From positions 3,472,001 through 3,536,000 of the forward strand of contig NZ_CP009285.1 in the NCBI RefSeq assembly GCF_000758665.1: DNA of 64,000 nt. Direction: 5' to 3'. Positions 50,682-59,766 of the stretch are shown piece by piece. A program made the position numbers and the translations under genes. Position 1 is the stretch's first letter; every line of letters starts with the position of its first letter. The notes beneath the pieces were generated by a model. It was given only the letters and a program-made list of their open reading frames with translations, did not search any database and was not told the origin of the DNA. The stretch is from Paenibacillus borealis (GTDB taxonomy: Bacteria > Bacillota > Bacilli > Paenibacillales > Paenibacillaceae).

Positions 50682-51345
50682 GAGTATAGCGCCGTAAGCG
50701 TTGAAGTGACCGCAGCAATGCTCACCGCCACCCCCCGAGAGAGGGCAGAGGCGGCGATTGCGCTTTGGTTCCTGTCTTGTTTTCCGTTTCCAAAGGTAGT
50801 CTGCACGGCTCCAACACGGCAGCAGCTGCATGACGTCCTATGGGCTGAGATCAGTAAATGACAGGATAAGAGTCCGATACTGAAAAAAATATTGAAATGG
50901 ACGAAGACTAAGGTATATATGCACCACTATGAAGAACATTGTCAGGTCCATATAATAAGCTCTTAATATGCGGAAACCCAACACGTACAAGTGGAGTGTT
51001 CTACGATTTCCATAATAGAGACCGTGCAGATTATAAGACCCGTAAGTTCTCTTGCTTAAACAGTCCCAGGACGAGCAAAGAGAATATCGCTATGCTTAAG
51101 CGTAAATACGGCGAAGGATCAGACGTATGGCGCGTGCGCGTTGAAGGCACCACTACAGGATGGGTGCTAAGGCTTGTTGATGACACGAAATCTGAGCACT
51201 CAGGAGTTAATGAAGTAGAAGTCAGAGTCGATGACACTGGACTTGGGGGCGGCGTGACAGACCGATTAAATGAAATCAACATCGAAAAGGGTTTTGGATA
51301 CACGATCACCGGTGTGAATAATGGATATATTCAGTGGCAGGTAAC
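50682..51345 (+). pseudogene. terL: Decayed phage terminase large subunit
   Basis: Three pieces of a TerL-type protein remain in order. Piece 1 has AIALWFLSCFPFPKVVCTAPTRQQLHDVLWAEISK, then TGA at 50859 where a Trp codon is expected, then QDKSPILKKILKWTKTKVYMH in the same frame. After a frame change near 50939 comes NKLLICGNPTRTSGVFYDFHNRD...SPRTSKENIAMLKRKYGEGSDVWRVRV, the Walker-B/motif III end of the ATPase. A deletion joins this to the nuclease part VRVDDTGLGGGVTDRLNEI. N-terminal P-loop and C-terminus are lost. Confidence 0.8.
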
Positions 51346-51411
51346 AGAAGCAAACCGGTTCAGGCAAATATGGAATATTGAAAATATCATTCATGAAGGC
51401 CCGTCATTAAC

Positions 51412-51438
51412 AATACCAGTATGGTGGGGTATTTTTTT
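51412..51438 (+). terminator. Terminator
   Basis: AATACC / GGGTATT arms followed by seven T. Confidence 0.65.
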
Positions 51439-51680
51439 GCATAAGGAAAATTTTCCTTACTACATACATAATGTTCTATATGAATTATACGGAAGAACCA
51501 TACTCTCCCAGGAAGGGGGGATTTGCGTTAAAAAAGTTTTAATTATTGTCACGTGAATATTTTTTAAGATCTATTATATTTATATTACATGGTTCAGAAG
51601 AACCAACAGTATAATCCAGAAGCAAAATTAAAGGCCGCGTGGATATAATCGTAGGCTCGATTTTTGTAGGGGGGATAATA

Positions 51681-51839
51681 TTGCTGGAGTTTGTAGTCAT
51701 CTTAGATGTACTAATAGTTGTATCAGCAGTAGTAGCATCTGTTTTGTTAAGCAAGAGACAGAAGGGGTATCCAAAGGAAAAGGTTATCAGTTCACTCAAA
51801 ATTACAATTCAGGATGTAGACCGAATGGAAGACGGATAA
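51681..51839 (+). CDS. Small membrane protein (52 aa)
   Basis: TTG 51681 follows GGGGGGA by 6 bases. One strongly hydrophobic helix (LEFVVILDVLIVVSAVVASVLL) and a basic tail SKRQKGYPKEK. An in-frame GTG at 51639 would add a second helix. AT-rich orphan in the decayed mobile region. Confidence 0.5.
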   Translation: MLEFVVILDVLIVVSAVVASVLLSKRQKGYPKEKVISSLKITIQDVDRMEDG

Positions 51840-51847
51840 TGAAGTCT

Positions 51848-52030
51848 TTATGGGGTTCTCTGTATACGTTTAATCGCCCAGATAGGAAATGATATGCTAG
51901 TTCCAATTAATTGTATGTATCCAGTTTGCTCGTCTTTAATAAATGTACCGGAGTAATTTTCACCACTAATTAGATGAAAACGTAAAGGGTTAGCCGTTTC
52001 TAAAATAGAGTGAATCTCGATTGGTTTCAT
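51848..52030 (-). CDS. Small hypothetical protein (60 aa)
   Basis: Starts MKPIEIHSILETANPLRFHLISGENYSGTFI; beta-rich, possibly a small SH3/Sm-like barrel. GGAGT lies 9 bases before the ATG. AT-rich; no family recognised. Confidence 0.55.
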   Translation of the reverse strand: MKPIEIHSILETANPLRFHLISGENYSGTFIKDEQTGYIQLIGTSISFPIWAIKRIQRTP

Positions 52031-52238
52031 ACATAGGCAACTCCTTCATAAGTCTTACTTATACAATACCAACCTGTGCTATTATTCAAACCGATAGTCA
52101 GTGATAATGATGTAAATTTAGTAAATTTTTCTTAATTGAATTTGTGTTTCAAAATGCGATATACTGGATTCACCAAAGTAAAAGACTATAATAGCTAACT
52201 GAGAAAATTAAACAGGCTATTTGTTAGGAGGTTTCTTT

Positions 52239-52685
52239 ATGAAAAAAATAATAACGCTCGTTCAAGCTTTCAAAGATTTAGAGGAACGGATTAATGATTT
52301 TATTAATGATGATTCATGCATTGAATATGTTGAAGGGTCCGAAGAAGTGGTAGCTGGTGGAGCCTACGCATGGTCAAAATTAAAACCAGTAGCTATTAGT
52401 AGACAAGAGCATATTGATGCTGATTACATGGAATTAGCAGAAAGGGTACGCACAGTACTGAAAAAGGATAATAGCCCAAATATTCAAAAGTTTGAGCATA
52501 GTTACGAACTGATTTTGAATTACATACGTCAAGATACCTTATTGTGGGTTCCTGGTTTAAAGAGTGTCCTTAATGAAATCAAATATGAACTAGACATTCA
52601 ACAGTTTTATTTTGTAGACCAAGAGGATTCGTTAATTTCAGGAAGACCTCATGGGTTAAATGAGTCATTGCTATTTGGAATATAG
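52239..52685 (+). CDS. Hypothetical protein (148 aa), AT-rich orphan
   Basis: Starts MKKIITLVQAFKDLEERINDF after AGGAGG at 52226-52231. Acidic, helical, soluble (SRQEHIDADYMELAERVRTVLKK; EFEHSYELILNYIRQ-like helix). The ending SLISGRPHGLNESLLFGI is compact. Composition differs from the core genome; probably acquired. No family recognised. Confidence 0.65.
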   Translation: MKKIITLVQAFKDLEERINDFINDDSCIEYVEGSEEVVAGGAYAWSKLKPVAISRQEHIDADYMELAERVRTVLKKDNSPNIQKFEHSYELILNYIRQDTLLWVPGLKSVLNEIKYELDIQQFYFVDQEDSLISGRPHGLNESLLFGI

Positions 52686-52883
52686 TATAGAGGACTCTGT
52701 ACTATCCTCAAAATTCCGTCAACCTTAACTGGTCGGCGGGCTTGTTTGGGTTATACTATTAACTCTGTAAAGACTTGAATCAAGCAAACCACATTTGGCC
52801 GGTTATCATCTGGACCTTCGCTCGCAATTAAGGTGTACGATGTCTGAAAAGAGAAACCCGTTAGTGAAGGGAGCTTAGGCTAC

Positions 52884-53084
52884 TTGAAGCAAGTGTCGAT
52901 TTTATTAAAGAGCGCTTATAGCGCTCTTTTTAAACCGTATACCATAACATACGATAAACCAATAACAAAAAAATACTTAGAACATAAAGTAAAGGGTACG
53001 CTCTTTTTCATGAATATTACGCTTCCAGCGAAAGTCAAAGTAATTACCCCGGCTAAGATATACGAACTTGAAATATCTAAATAA
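52884..53084 (+). CDS. Doubtful small protein (66 aa)
   Basis: A TTG-started frame ending 3 bases before a strong terminator, which argues for a gene here, but the hairpin at 52907-52931 lies inside it. Translation could instead begin later. Low confidence. Confidence 0.25.
   Translation: MKQVSILLKSAYSALFKPYTITYDKPITKKYLEHKVKGTLFFMNITLPAKVKVITPAKIYELEISK
52907..52931 (+). terminator. Internal terminator/attenuator-like hairpin
   Basis: AAAGAGCGC TTATA GCGCTCTTT and T-tract. Upstream (52800-52870) CCTTCGCT could pair with AGTGAAGG, so a structured leader or small RNA is possible. Confidence 0.6.
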
Positions 53085-53087
53085 ACG

Positions 53088-53126
53088 AAACGGCTGCCCA
53101 AGTTAAATAGGGTAGCCGTTTTTTTG
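53088..53126 (+). terminator. Terminator
   Basis: AAACGGCTGCCC / GGGTAGCCGTTT stem with seven T. Confidence 0.85.
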
Positions 53127-53191
53127 GTGGCAAAAAAATCCCGACCCCAATCCGTCCCCAATCTCATAAAGTTGAAGGGATGATACAACCT

Positions 53192-53230
53192 AAAAAAAGA
53201 CAAAACCCTTATAAAATAAGGGTTTTGTCA
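53192..53230 (-). terminator. Terminator of the tRNA-Val gene
   Basis: GACAAAACCCTT / AAGGGTTTTGTC stem; on the minus strand followed by TTTTTTT. Confidence 0.9.
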
Positions 53231-53242
53231 GGTGGTGCAGTA

Positions 53243-53314
53243 TAGGACGGATGGGGTTCGAACCCATGACCCCTACCCTGTCAAGATAGTGCTCTCCCGC
53301 TGAGCTACCGTCCT
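53243..53314 (-). tRNA. tRNA-Val (anticodon GAC)
   Basis: 72 bases on the minus strand fold as a cloverleaf: acceptor AGGACGG/CCGTCCT, U8-A9, D-arm GCTC AGCGGGA GAGC, anticodon arm CTATC TTGACAG GGTAG (anticodon GAC), T-arm ATGGG TTCGAAC CCCAT, discriminator A. CCA is not encoded (next bases TAC). Its 3' end faces the decayed phage region, as expected for an integration target. Confidence 0.92.
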
Positions 53315-53532
53315 GCAACGAAATTTATAATACCATAGGATGTGAGGGATTGGCAAGAATTTTTTATACCGAAGAAATAGGCTGGCTGATATATGGGGTT
53401 TATTAGGATTAAATAGGAGGCAGTGCTATGCTGCTCTGGGGAAGCGGATCTCGGCGGGAGAGAAGAAGCCCTGCCGTGATTTGACAGGTGAGATTAATCC
53501 CTTTACGAGGGCTGATGATAAGTTAATGTGCA

Positions 53533-53562
53533 GGTCCCGTTGAGTGTGAGCGGGGCTTTTTT
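53533..53562 (+). terminator. Terminator; flanking gap otherwise empty
   Basis: GTCCCG... / CGGGGC arms and six T. Between 53315 and 53676 I see only an 18-codon frame at 53428 behind AGGAGG, probably a gene remnant, and this hairpin. Confidence 0.5.
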
Positions 53563-53676
53563 GCAGCGAAAAAGTTGAGCGACACGGAAAAGATTTTATA
53601 ATATAATGATGGCGGTTGTCTGGAAATATATTTCAATCATTCCATTATACATAATGAAGCCAAAGGAGTTCTTCTA

Positions 53677-54138
53677 ATGATAGTAACTTTGCATGAATCT
53701 GAAATGCTTGAGGTTTGCCTTAAGTATGTTGTGATTGTCATGAAGCAGGGTGAGGACTGGGTTCTGGTGCGGCACCGAGAGCGGTCCACATGGGAATTTG
53801 CCGGCGGGCATATTGAAGCAGGAGAGAGCCCGGATGAAGCCGCCGCCAGGGAAATGTATGAAGAGACAGGCGCTGAGTCGTACAAGTTATACCCTATATG
53901 CATATATTCGGTCAGCAGAGAGGAAGTACCTGCGAGCTTCGGGATGCTGTACTTTGCAGCCGTAGATAAGTTCGGCCCCCTACAGCAATTCGAAATGGAG
54001 GAAATTCGCAGATTCAGAGAAATACCTGAAGGGGTAACGTATCCCGGGATATATCCCACGCTAATCGCGAGAGTTAATGAGTACATCAAGCAGCTGAGAG
54101 ACAATGTAAATCAAATCAGGTTTATTGAGCAAGCGTAA
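53677..54138 (+). CDS. Nudix hydrolase
   Basis: 153 residues with a complete Nudix box [24 protein letters not shown] (Gx5Ex7REUxEExGU). Hydrolyses nucleoside diphosphates linked to another moiety. AAGGAG precedes the ATG. Followed by a second, different Nudix gene in the same direction 41 bases on. Confidence 0.85.
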   Translation: MIVTLHESEMLEVCLKYVVIVMKQGEDWVLVRHRERSTWEFAGGHIEAGESPDEAAAREMYEETGAESYKLYPICIYSVSREEVPASFGMLYFAAVDKFGPLQQFEMEEIRRFREIPEGVTYPGIYPTLIARVNEYIKQLRDNVNQIRFIEQA

Positions 54139-54179
54139 TTTTGTGCGGCATAATTATACCATTGATCGGAGTGATTGCC

Positions 54180-54662
54180 ATGTCTATGCCTACTCATATT
54201 GTCGCGGTCGGCGGGATTGTAGAGAATGAACTGGGAGAAATTTTACTGGTAAAAACGTTTAAGGGCGGCTGGGTGTTCCCCGGCGGGCAAGTGGAGGCAG
54301 GTGAGAATCTGATGGAAGCCCTGATCCGTGAAATACAGGAGGAAAGTGGCATCCTCACTGTGGTTGACCAGCTTATCGGCGTGTATTCAAATACGGGGAT
54401 GTACAAAGGGCATGACGGAGTAACCGATGTTCCGACTAAAGTGATGCTGGACTATGTGTGCCGGCCAATCGGCGGGGCATTAGCAACCTCGGATGAAACT
54501 TCTGAGAGCTACTGGGTTAACCGGGATAAAGTACTTGAGATGATTACCAGTCCCGCAATCCGCACACGTTATGAAGCGTATCTGGCTTTTGACGGCAAGG
54601 TTGCTTATATGGCTTACGAGACCAAACCCGAATTTACAGTAAGTCTGAGCAGGAAGATTTAA
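54180..54662 (+). CDS. Nudix hydrolase
   Basis: 160 residues from ATG 54180. Nudix box GGQVEAGENLMEALIREIQEESGI intact. Opens with a beta strand HIVAVGGIVENELGEILLVK typical of MutT-like housecleaning enzymes. A GTG at 54141 would add 13 residues without a better ribosome site. Not a duplicate of the upstream Nudix protein (low similarity outside the box). Confidence 0.83.
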   Translation: MSMPTHIVAVGGIVENELGEILLVKTFKGGWVFPGGQVEAGENLMEALIREIQEESGILTVVDQLIGVYSNTGMYKGHDGVTDVPTKVMLDYVCRPIGGALATSDETSESYWVNRDKVLEMITSPAIRTRYEAYLAFDGKVAYMAYETKPEFTVSLSRKI

Positions 54663-54669
54663 TACAGTA

Positions 54670-55189
54670 CCAACTCCCGAGCACCGCAATTATGGCTATG
54701 GATACATCGACATTCCGCAGAAGGTGTACGAGGATGTGATCTATGCGGTTCTGGTTTCACTGGCCGACCAGGGCTTCAGGCAGCTCGTGATTATGCGCGG
54801 CTGCGGCGGACATATGCTGAGCCAGGTGGCTGAGAAGTTTAATCGTTCCTCATCATCCGTTCCATGGTGTCTGGTGCACACATACCGATCCGCATATTCC
54901 GGGTGGTCATGCCGACAGCTTCACCACATCGCTGGGACTCTACAAACATCCCGAGTGCATCCGTGAGGAGCTGATCGCCAATCCCGGCAGCAGTGAACCG
55001 GACTGGGAGGATCCCGCACTCGACTTCACCAAGTACTCGGCAACGGGTGTCATAGGTGATCCGACTCATGCCAGTGAAGAATTAGGCCGCAAGCTGTGGA
55101 AGGGCTCTGTGGAAGCCATCGCAGCCGAGCTGCAGAAGATTGCTGCACAGGCCTTTGAAATTACTCCGGCTGAAGCTTCCAGGCTGTAA
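54670..55189 (+). pseudogene. Broken creatininase-family amidohydrolase
   Basis: Frame 1 reads PTPEHRNYGYGYIDIPQKVYEDVIYAVL... VIMRGCGGHMLSQVAEKF; near 54840-54880 the frame changes and continues HTDPHIPGGHADSFTTSLGLYKHPECIREEL ... PTHASEELGRKLW to a stop at 55189. Creatininase family members bind metal through GGNxHG-like and HAGxxET-like blocks. The N-terminal third is missing as well, so the gene is dead. The 260 bases after it hold only fragments. Confidence 0.8.
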
Positions 55190-55454
55190 TGGAATAGTAG
55201 GCAAGCGGCAGGAAAGAAAGACACAAGCGAGACAGGCAGCCCCATTGGCTTCGTCCATGTTAACCGCGACAGCGGCTTGGAGAAGCCAGCGGGGTTATTG
55301 CTATAGCTGGCGGTGCGAAGGCGAAGGTGGTTCTGCAGCCTTTTATGCGAGAGATCATGTTATAGCTTCTCAAGTCCGAGTTCCGTATGAGTTTGTGAAC
55401 GGTATAAATTGAGGTAGAATAGGGACATTAATTGCTGCGAGAAGAGGTTAGCTT

Positions 55455-56264
55455 ATGAGTGATGAGAATTCGAAGTTCAAGCGGCTTGGTGAGTATCTGA
55501 AATCACGCCGGAACCGGCTGCAGCCTGAAGCCGCAGGGTTAAGGGAAACGAGCAGCCAGCGCAGAACACCGGGACTAAGGCGGGAGGAAGTGGCGATTCT
55601 GGCGGGTGTCAGCAGCACCTATTACACCTGGCTGGAGCAAGGCAGGGAAGTTACCGCTTCGAGAGAGATTATGGAGAGTCTCAGCCAGGCACTCCGGTTG
55701 ACGCCTGATGAGCGGACACATCTGTTCGAGCTGTGGAATCCGGGTTTGCCGGATGCCATTCCTTCTATTAATACGGTGAGACCCGAGCTGAATCCGCAGT
55801 GGCGGGATATTATCAGCCAGCTGTCTTATCCGTCTTTTATTACGAATGAGCGCTCCGAGGTTCTGGCCTGGAATGATAAGGCGGTTGAAGTTCTTAGCAA
55901 TTTCGGGATACTGCCCGCTTCAGAGCGCATTATGCTCCGTCTTTTGTTCCTCGATCAGGGACTGCGCCGCCGGATGCTGAATTGGGAGGAATTCGCGCTC
56001 TATTCAGTAGCCGTGTTCAGAACCTATTATGACATGCATCTGCATGACCCCTGGTATAAGGAAATGGTACTGAAGCTCTGTGAGGACAGTGTGGACTTTG
56101 CTGAGATGTGGAAGCTGCACAACATTCAAGGCAAGAAAGTAAATCGTGTAGTCATACAAAGTCTTGGCACGAATCAGTCTGTAACCTATGATATCAATTC
56201 CGTAGCGAATTTGGCCGATCATCCGGGCCTGCATATTTGTATCTATACACCTGTGCCTGAGTAG
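55455..56264 (+). CDS. XRE-type regulator with MmyB-like ligand domain
   Basis: 269 residues: N-terminal HTH_31-type helix-turn-helix (RRTPGLRREEVAILAGVSSTYYTWLEQGREVTASREIMESLSQALRL) and a C-terminal MmyB-like PAS-related domain (about 105-269) with NERSEVLAWNDKA. Members bind fatty-acid-like ligands and usually regulate an adjacent oxidoreductase; the aldo/keto reductase gene 177 bases on is the natural candidate. AGAGGT precedes the ATG. Confidence 0.88.
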   Translation: MSDENSKFKRLGEYLKSRRNRLQPEAAGLRETSSQRRTPGLRREEVAILAGVSSTYYTWLEQGREVTASREIMESLSQALRLTPDERTHLFELWNPGLPDAIPSINTVRPELNPQWRDIISQLSYPSFITNERSEVLAWNDKAVEVLSNFGILPASERIMLRLLFLDQGLRRRMLNWEEFALYSVAVFRTYYDMHLHDPWYKEMVLKLCEDSVDFAEMWKLHNIQGKKVNRVVIQSLGTNQSVTYDINSVANLADHPGLHICIYTPVPE

Positions 56265-56441
56265 CTGAGAAGAGTATGGATTCACTTGAACGGGCAGGTC
56301 TGCTTCTACTTCTGTTCCCAGACGTTCTCTTCCCTGGTAATGATCTTACTAGTATAAACGTACTGTGGCTGCTCCGTAGCAGGTCAGTTAGAATAGGGAC
56401 ATATTCGAAGACTTACACTAGGAAAAGAGGGCGACAACCAC

Positions 56442-57395
<954 letters not shown>

Positions 57396-57418
57396 TAGTG
57401 TTCATCTCAAAGGTGAAG

Positions 57419-57596
57419 CGGACTGAGAGGACCTTATTTCCCGAAAAAACGGCTTTTTGAGGCTGGAACGGACTGAGATTCCGTTATTTTGTTCATCCGG
57501 CCCCAAAGTGAGGGGCGGCGGGGCATATAAGAGATTCTCAGTCCGATTGACCGGCGAAATCTGCCTGATTTGCAGGAATAGAGGAATCTCAGTCCA
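57419..57596. repeat. CGGACTGAGA motif, two direct and two inverted copies
   Basis: CGGACTGAGA at 57419 and 57469 (50 apart); its inverse TCTCAGTCC at about 57536 and 57587 (about 51 apart). Could fold into a large hairpin. It fills the gap between the convergent reductase and MetRS genes. Confidence 0.7.
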
Positions 57597-57638
57597 CCTC
57601 ATCAGCCAGCTGACGAGGAGATGATGAAGTTTGCCACC

Positions 57639-59300
57639 TTAGCGTTGCAGGCTCTTAAGCCGCCCGGTCTCCTCCTCAATCTTCGCTACATCAATCCGTT
57701 CGAACAATAATTCCAGCCCCTGTACCTGCTGATGTGCCCGAATGGTTACCGGCTGCCAGACAGGCTGTTCAAGGGCCAGGAAGCCCCTAATCTTGCCGCA
57801 GGAGAACGGAATGAACGGGTTCAGCAGGTTGGACAGATTAGCGATGATCTGTACACAGGTATACAGCGTGCTGGCACAAGCGGCGGGATCATTCTTAATC
57901 TGCAGCCACGGCAACTGCTGGTCGAAATATTTATTGGCCTGGCGGATATGGGTGAAGACATGCTCGAGCGCTTCTTTGAAGCTGCCTCCTTCAATCAGTC
58001 TCCCGGTCTCGCTGTACAGAGTATTAATGCGGCCGGCCCATGCGGCATCCAGTGTACCCTCAGGAACCTCGCCATTCCAGGACTTATTCACGAATACCAG
58101 ACTGCGGTTGACGAAATTGCCGAACGCTCCCAGCAGCTCACTGTTATGGCTGTAGATGAATTCTCTCCAGGAGAAGTCGGCATCCCGTTTCTCGGGACCA
58201 TTCGCCGTCAGGAAATACCGGACGGAATCCGGATCGTAGCGGCTGAGAATATCCGGCACCCAAACGGCCCAGTTACGGCTTGTGGAGAATTTCTCCCCTT
58301 CAAGAGTCATGTATTCACAGGAGAAGATGCGGTCCGGCAGATGAAGGTCTTCAGCACCCAGCAGCAGAGCCGGCCAGATCAGGCTGTGAAAAGGTACATT
58401 ATCCTTCCCATGCACATAATAGGCCGTAATGGGAGGGGCTCCGGCGTCATGTTCCTCAGTGGATACCAGCCAGAAATCCTCCCAGCGGCTGCCGGTCTCG
58501 GCAGCCCACTGCTTGCTGGCAGACAGGTATCCGCTGACAGCTTCAATCCACACATAGATTTTCTTGTCCGTGAAGCCGTCTACGGGAACATCCACACCCC
58601 AATCCAGATCCCGTGTTGCGGCGCGGTCCTGCAGTCCTTCCTGCAGATATCTGCGGGTTAAGCGCACCGCATTGTCTCTCCAGCCCCGCGCGGAATCCGC
58701 GTATTCCGAGAGTGCGCTCTGGAAGCTGGACAGTGACAAATAATAATGCTGGGTGAAGCGCAGCACCGGCGTGGTTCCGCAGATTTTGCAGGTACGCTTC
58801 AGCAGGTCAACGGGGTCGAGAATTGTAGAGCAATAATCACATTGGTCGCCCCTGGCCTGCTGTCCGCAGACCGGGCAGATTCCCTCTACATAGCGGTCCG
58901 GCAAGTAGCGCTGATCCTGCTCACAGTAGCATTGGAGCGTTGACTTCTGGTACAGATAGCCGTTATCCAGAAGCTTAAGGAATAGCTCCTGCACCACGCT
59001 GTGATGATGCTCCTGATCGGTCCGGGTGTACAAGTCATAGGTGAATCCCAGCGTGCGGAAGCAATCTGCGAACTCCTGATGATATCTGCTGGCTAATTCC
59101 CTAGGGGATACACCTTCCTGCGCCGCCTGTACAGCAACGGGAGTTCCGTGGCAGTCACTGCCGGAGACATAGAGCACGGCGTCACCTTTGGCGCGGTGAT
59201 AGCGGGCCAGGATATCTCCCGGCAGAAGACTTGCAAGCCTGCCCAGATGCAGGGAGCCATTGGCATACGGCCAAGCCCCTCCGATAAAAATGTTTGTCAT
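57639..59300 (-). CDS. metG: Methionyl-tRNA synthetase, variant form
   Basis: 553 residues. Rossmann catalytic core with WPYANGSLHLGR (class I HIGH signature as HLGR, residues 18-21) and KFSTS (KMSKS). Zinc knuckles CPVCGQQARGDQCDYC and a CKIC pair lie around residues 137-175. The anticodon-binding helical domain ends the protein; no C-terminal dimerisation domain. Charges tRNA-Met. The last His of HIGH is Arg, unusual. A T-box leader precedes it. Probably a second MetRS. AGGAGGG fixes the start. Confidence 0.85.
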   Translation of the reverse strand: MTNIFIGGAWPYANGSLHLGRLASLLPGDILARYHRAKGDAVLYVSGSDCHGTPVAVQAAQEGVSPRELASRYHQEFADCFRTLGFTYDLYTRTDQEHHHSVVQELFLKLLDNGYLYQKSTLQCYCEQDQRYLPDRYVEGICPVCGQQARGDQCDYCSTILDPVDLLKRTCKICGTTPVLRFTQHYYLSLSSFQSALSEYADSARGWRDNAVRLTRRYLQEGLQDRAATRDLDWGVDVPVDGFTDKKIYVWIEAVSGYLSASKQWAAETGSRWEDFWLVSTEEHDAGAPPITAYYVHGKDNVPFHSLIWPALLLGAEDLHLPDRIFSCEYMTLEGEKFSTSRNWAVWVPDILSRYDPDSVRYFLTANGPEKRDADFSWREFIYSHNSELLGAFGNFVNRSLVFVNKSWNGEVPEGTLDAAWAGRINTLYSETGRLIEGGSFKEALEHVFTHIRQANKYFDQQLPWLQIKNDPAACASTLYTCVQIIANLSNLLNPFIPFSCGKIRGFLALEQPVWQPVTIRAHQQVQGLELLFERIDVAKIEEETGRLKSLQR

Positions 59301-59399
59301 GTCATTGCCCTCCTATAAGTTTTGTTGACAGATGTTTCCTTGAAACGGCTTCGGACAAAATCCGTTTCGGATAACATGTTTAGGTTTCTAAGCGCACAA

Positions 59400-59640
59400 A
59401 AAAGACTCTCATCCCCAAAGGGACGAGAGCCTGTGCTCACGTGTTACCACCCAAATTCATCAATGCCTTGCGGCATCCACCTCTTCAGGTACGTCCGCGA
59501 AGACGCGGGTATACCCTAGCATGGTAACGGATGCGGGTTCCGGCGCAGCCTACGTCCCGCTGATGCGGGCTTCGATGCGCAGCTCTGAGACCATATTCCC
59601 GTGGGTTTTCTTTGCTCCTTTTCAGCGGCCGGAGCTCTCT
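59400..59640 (-). promoter_or_regulatory. T-box riboswitch leader of the MetRS gene
   Basis: On the minus strand a long structured leader contains the T-box core TGGGTGGTAACACGTG (about 59437-59453) followed by a terminator hairpin CTCTCGTCCC / GGGGATGAGAG with TTTTTT (59398-59432). Stem I occupies about 59490-59620. Uncharged tRNA-Met should pair with the T-box and block the terminator. I could not assign the specifier AUG with certainty. Confidence 0.85.
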
Positions 59641-59766
59641 GTGAAAGAATTGCCAAGGTACTCTTTCTCTTCATAGCTATTGTGGTTATCCTAATTACTG
59701 GATATCATATATGCAGGTGCAGGCTTATGTCAACACCAGATATAGAGATAAAGGAGAATGAGACTT

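Noticed and set aside
52916..53203. Minus-strand frame of 95 codons ending near the tRNA
   Set aside because: It runs through two terminator hairpins and has no ribosome site. I considered the MRLGTDWGRDFF part as an integrase C-terminus but the match is too short.
55197..55420. Possible second protein fragment after the creatininase remnant
   Set aside because: A short stretch resembling a membrane or transferase segment (KPAGLLAIAGGAKAKVVLQPF when joined) appears, but I could not assign a family.
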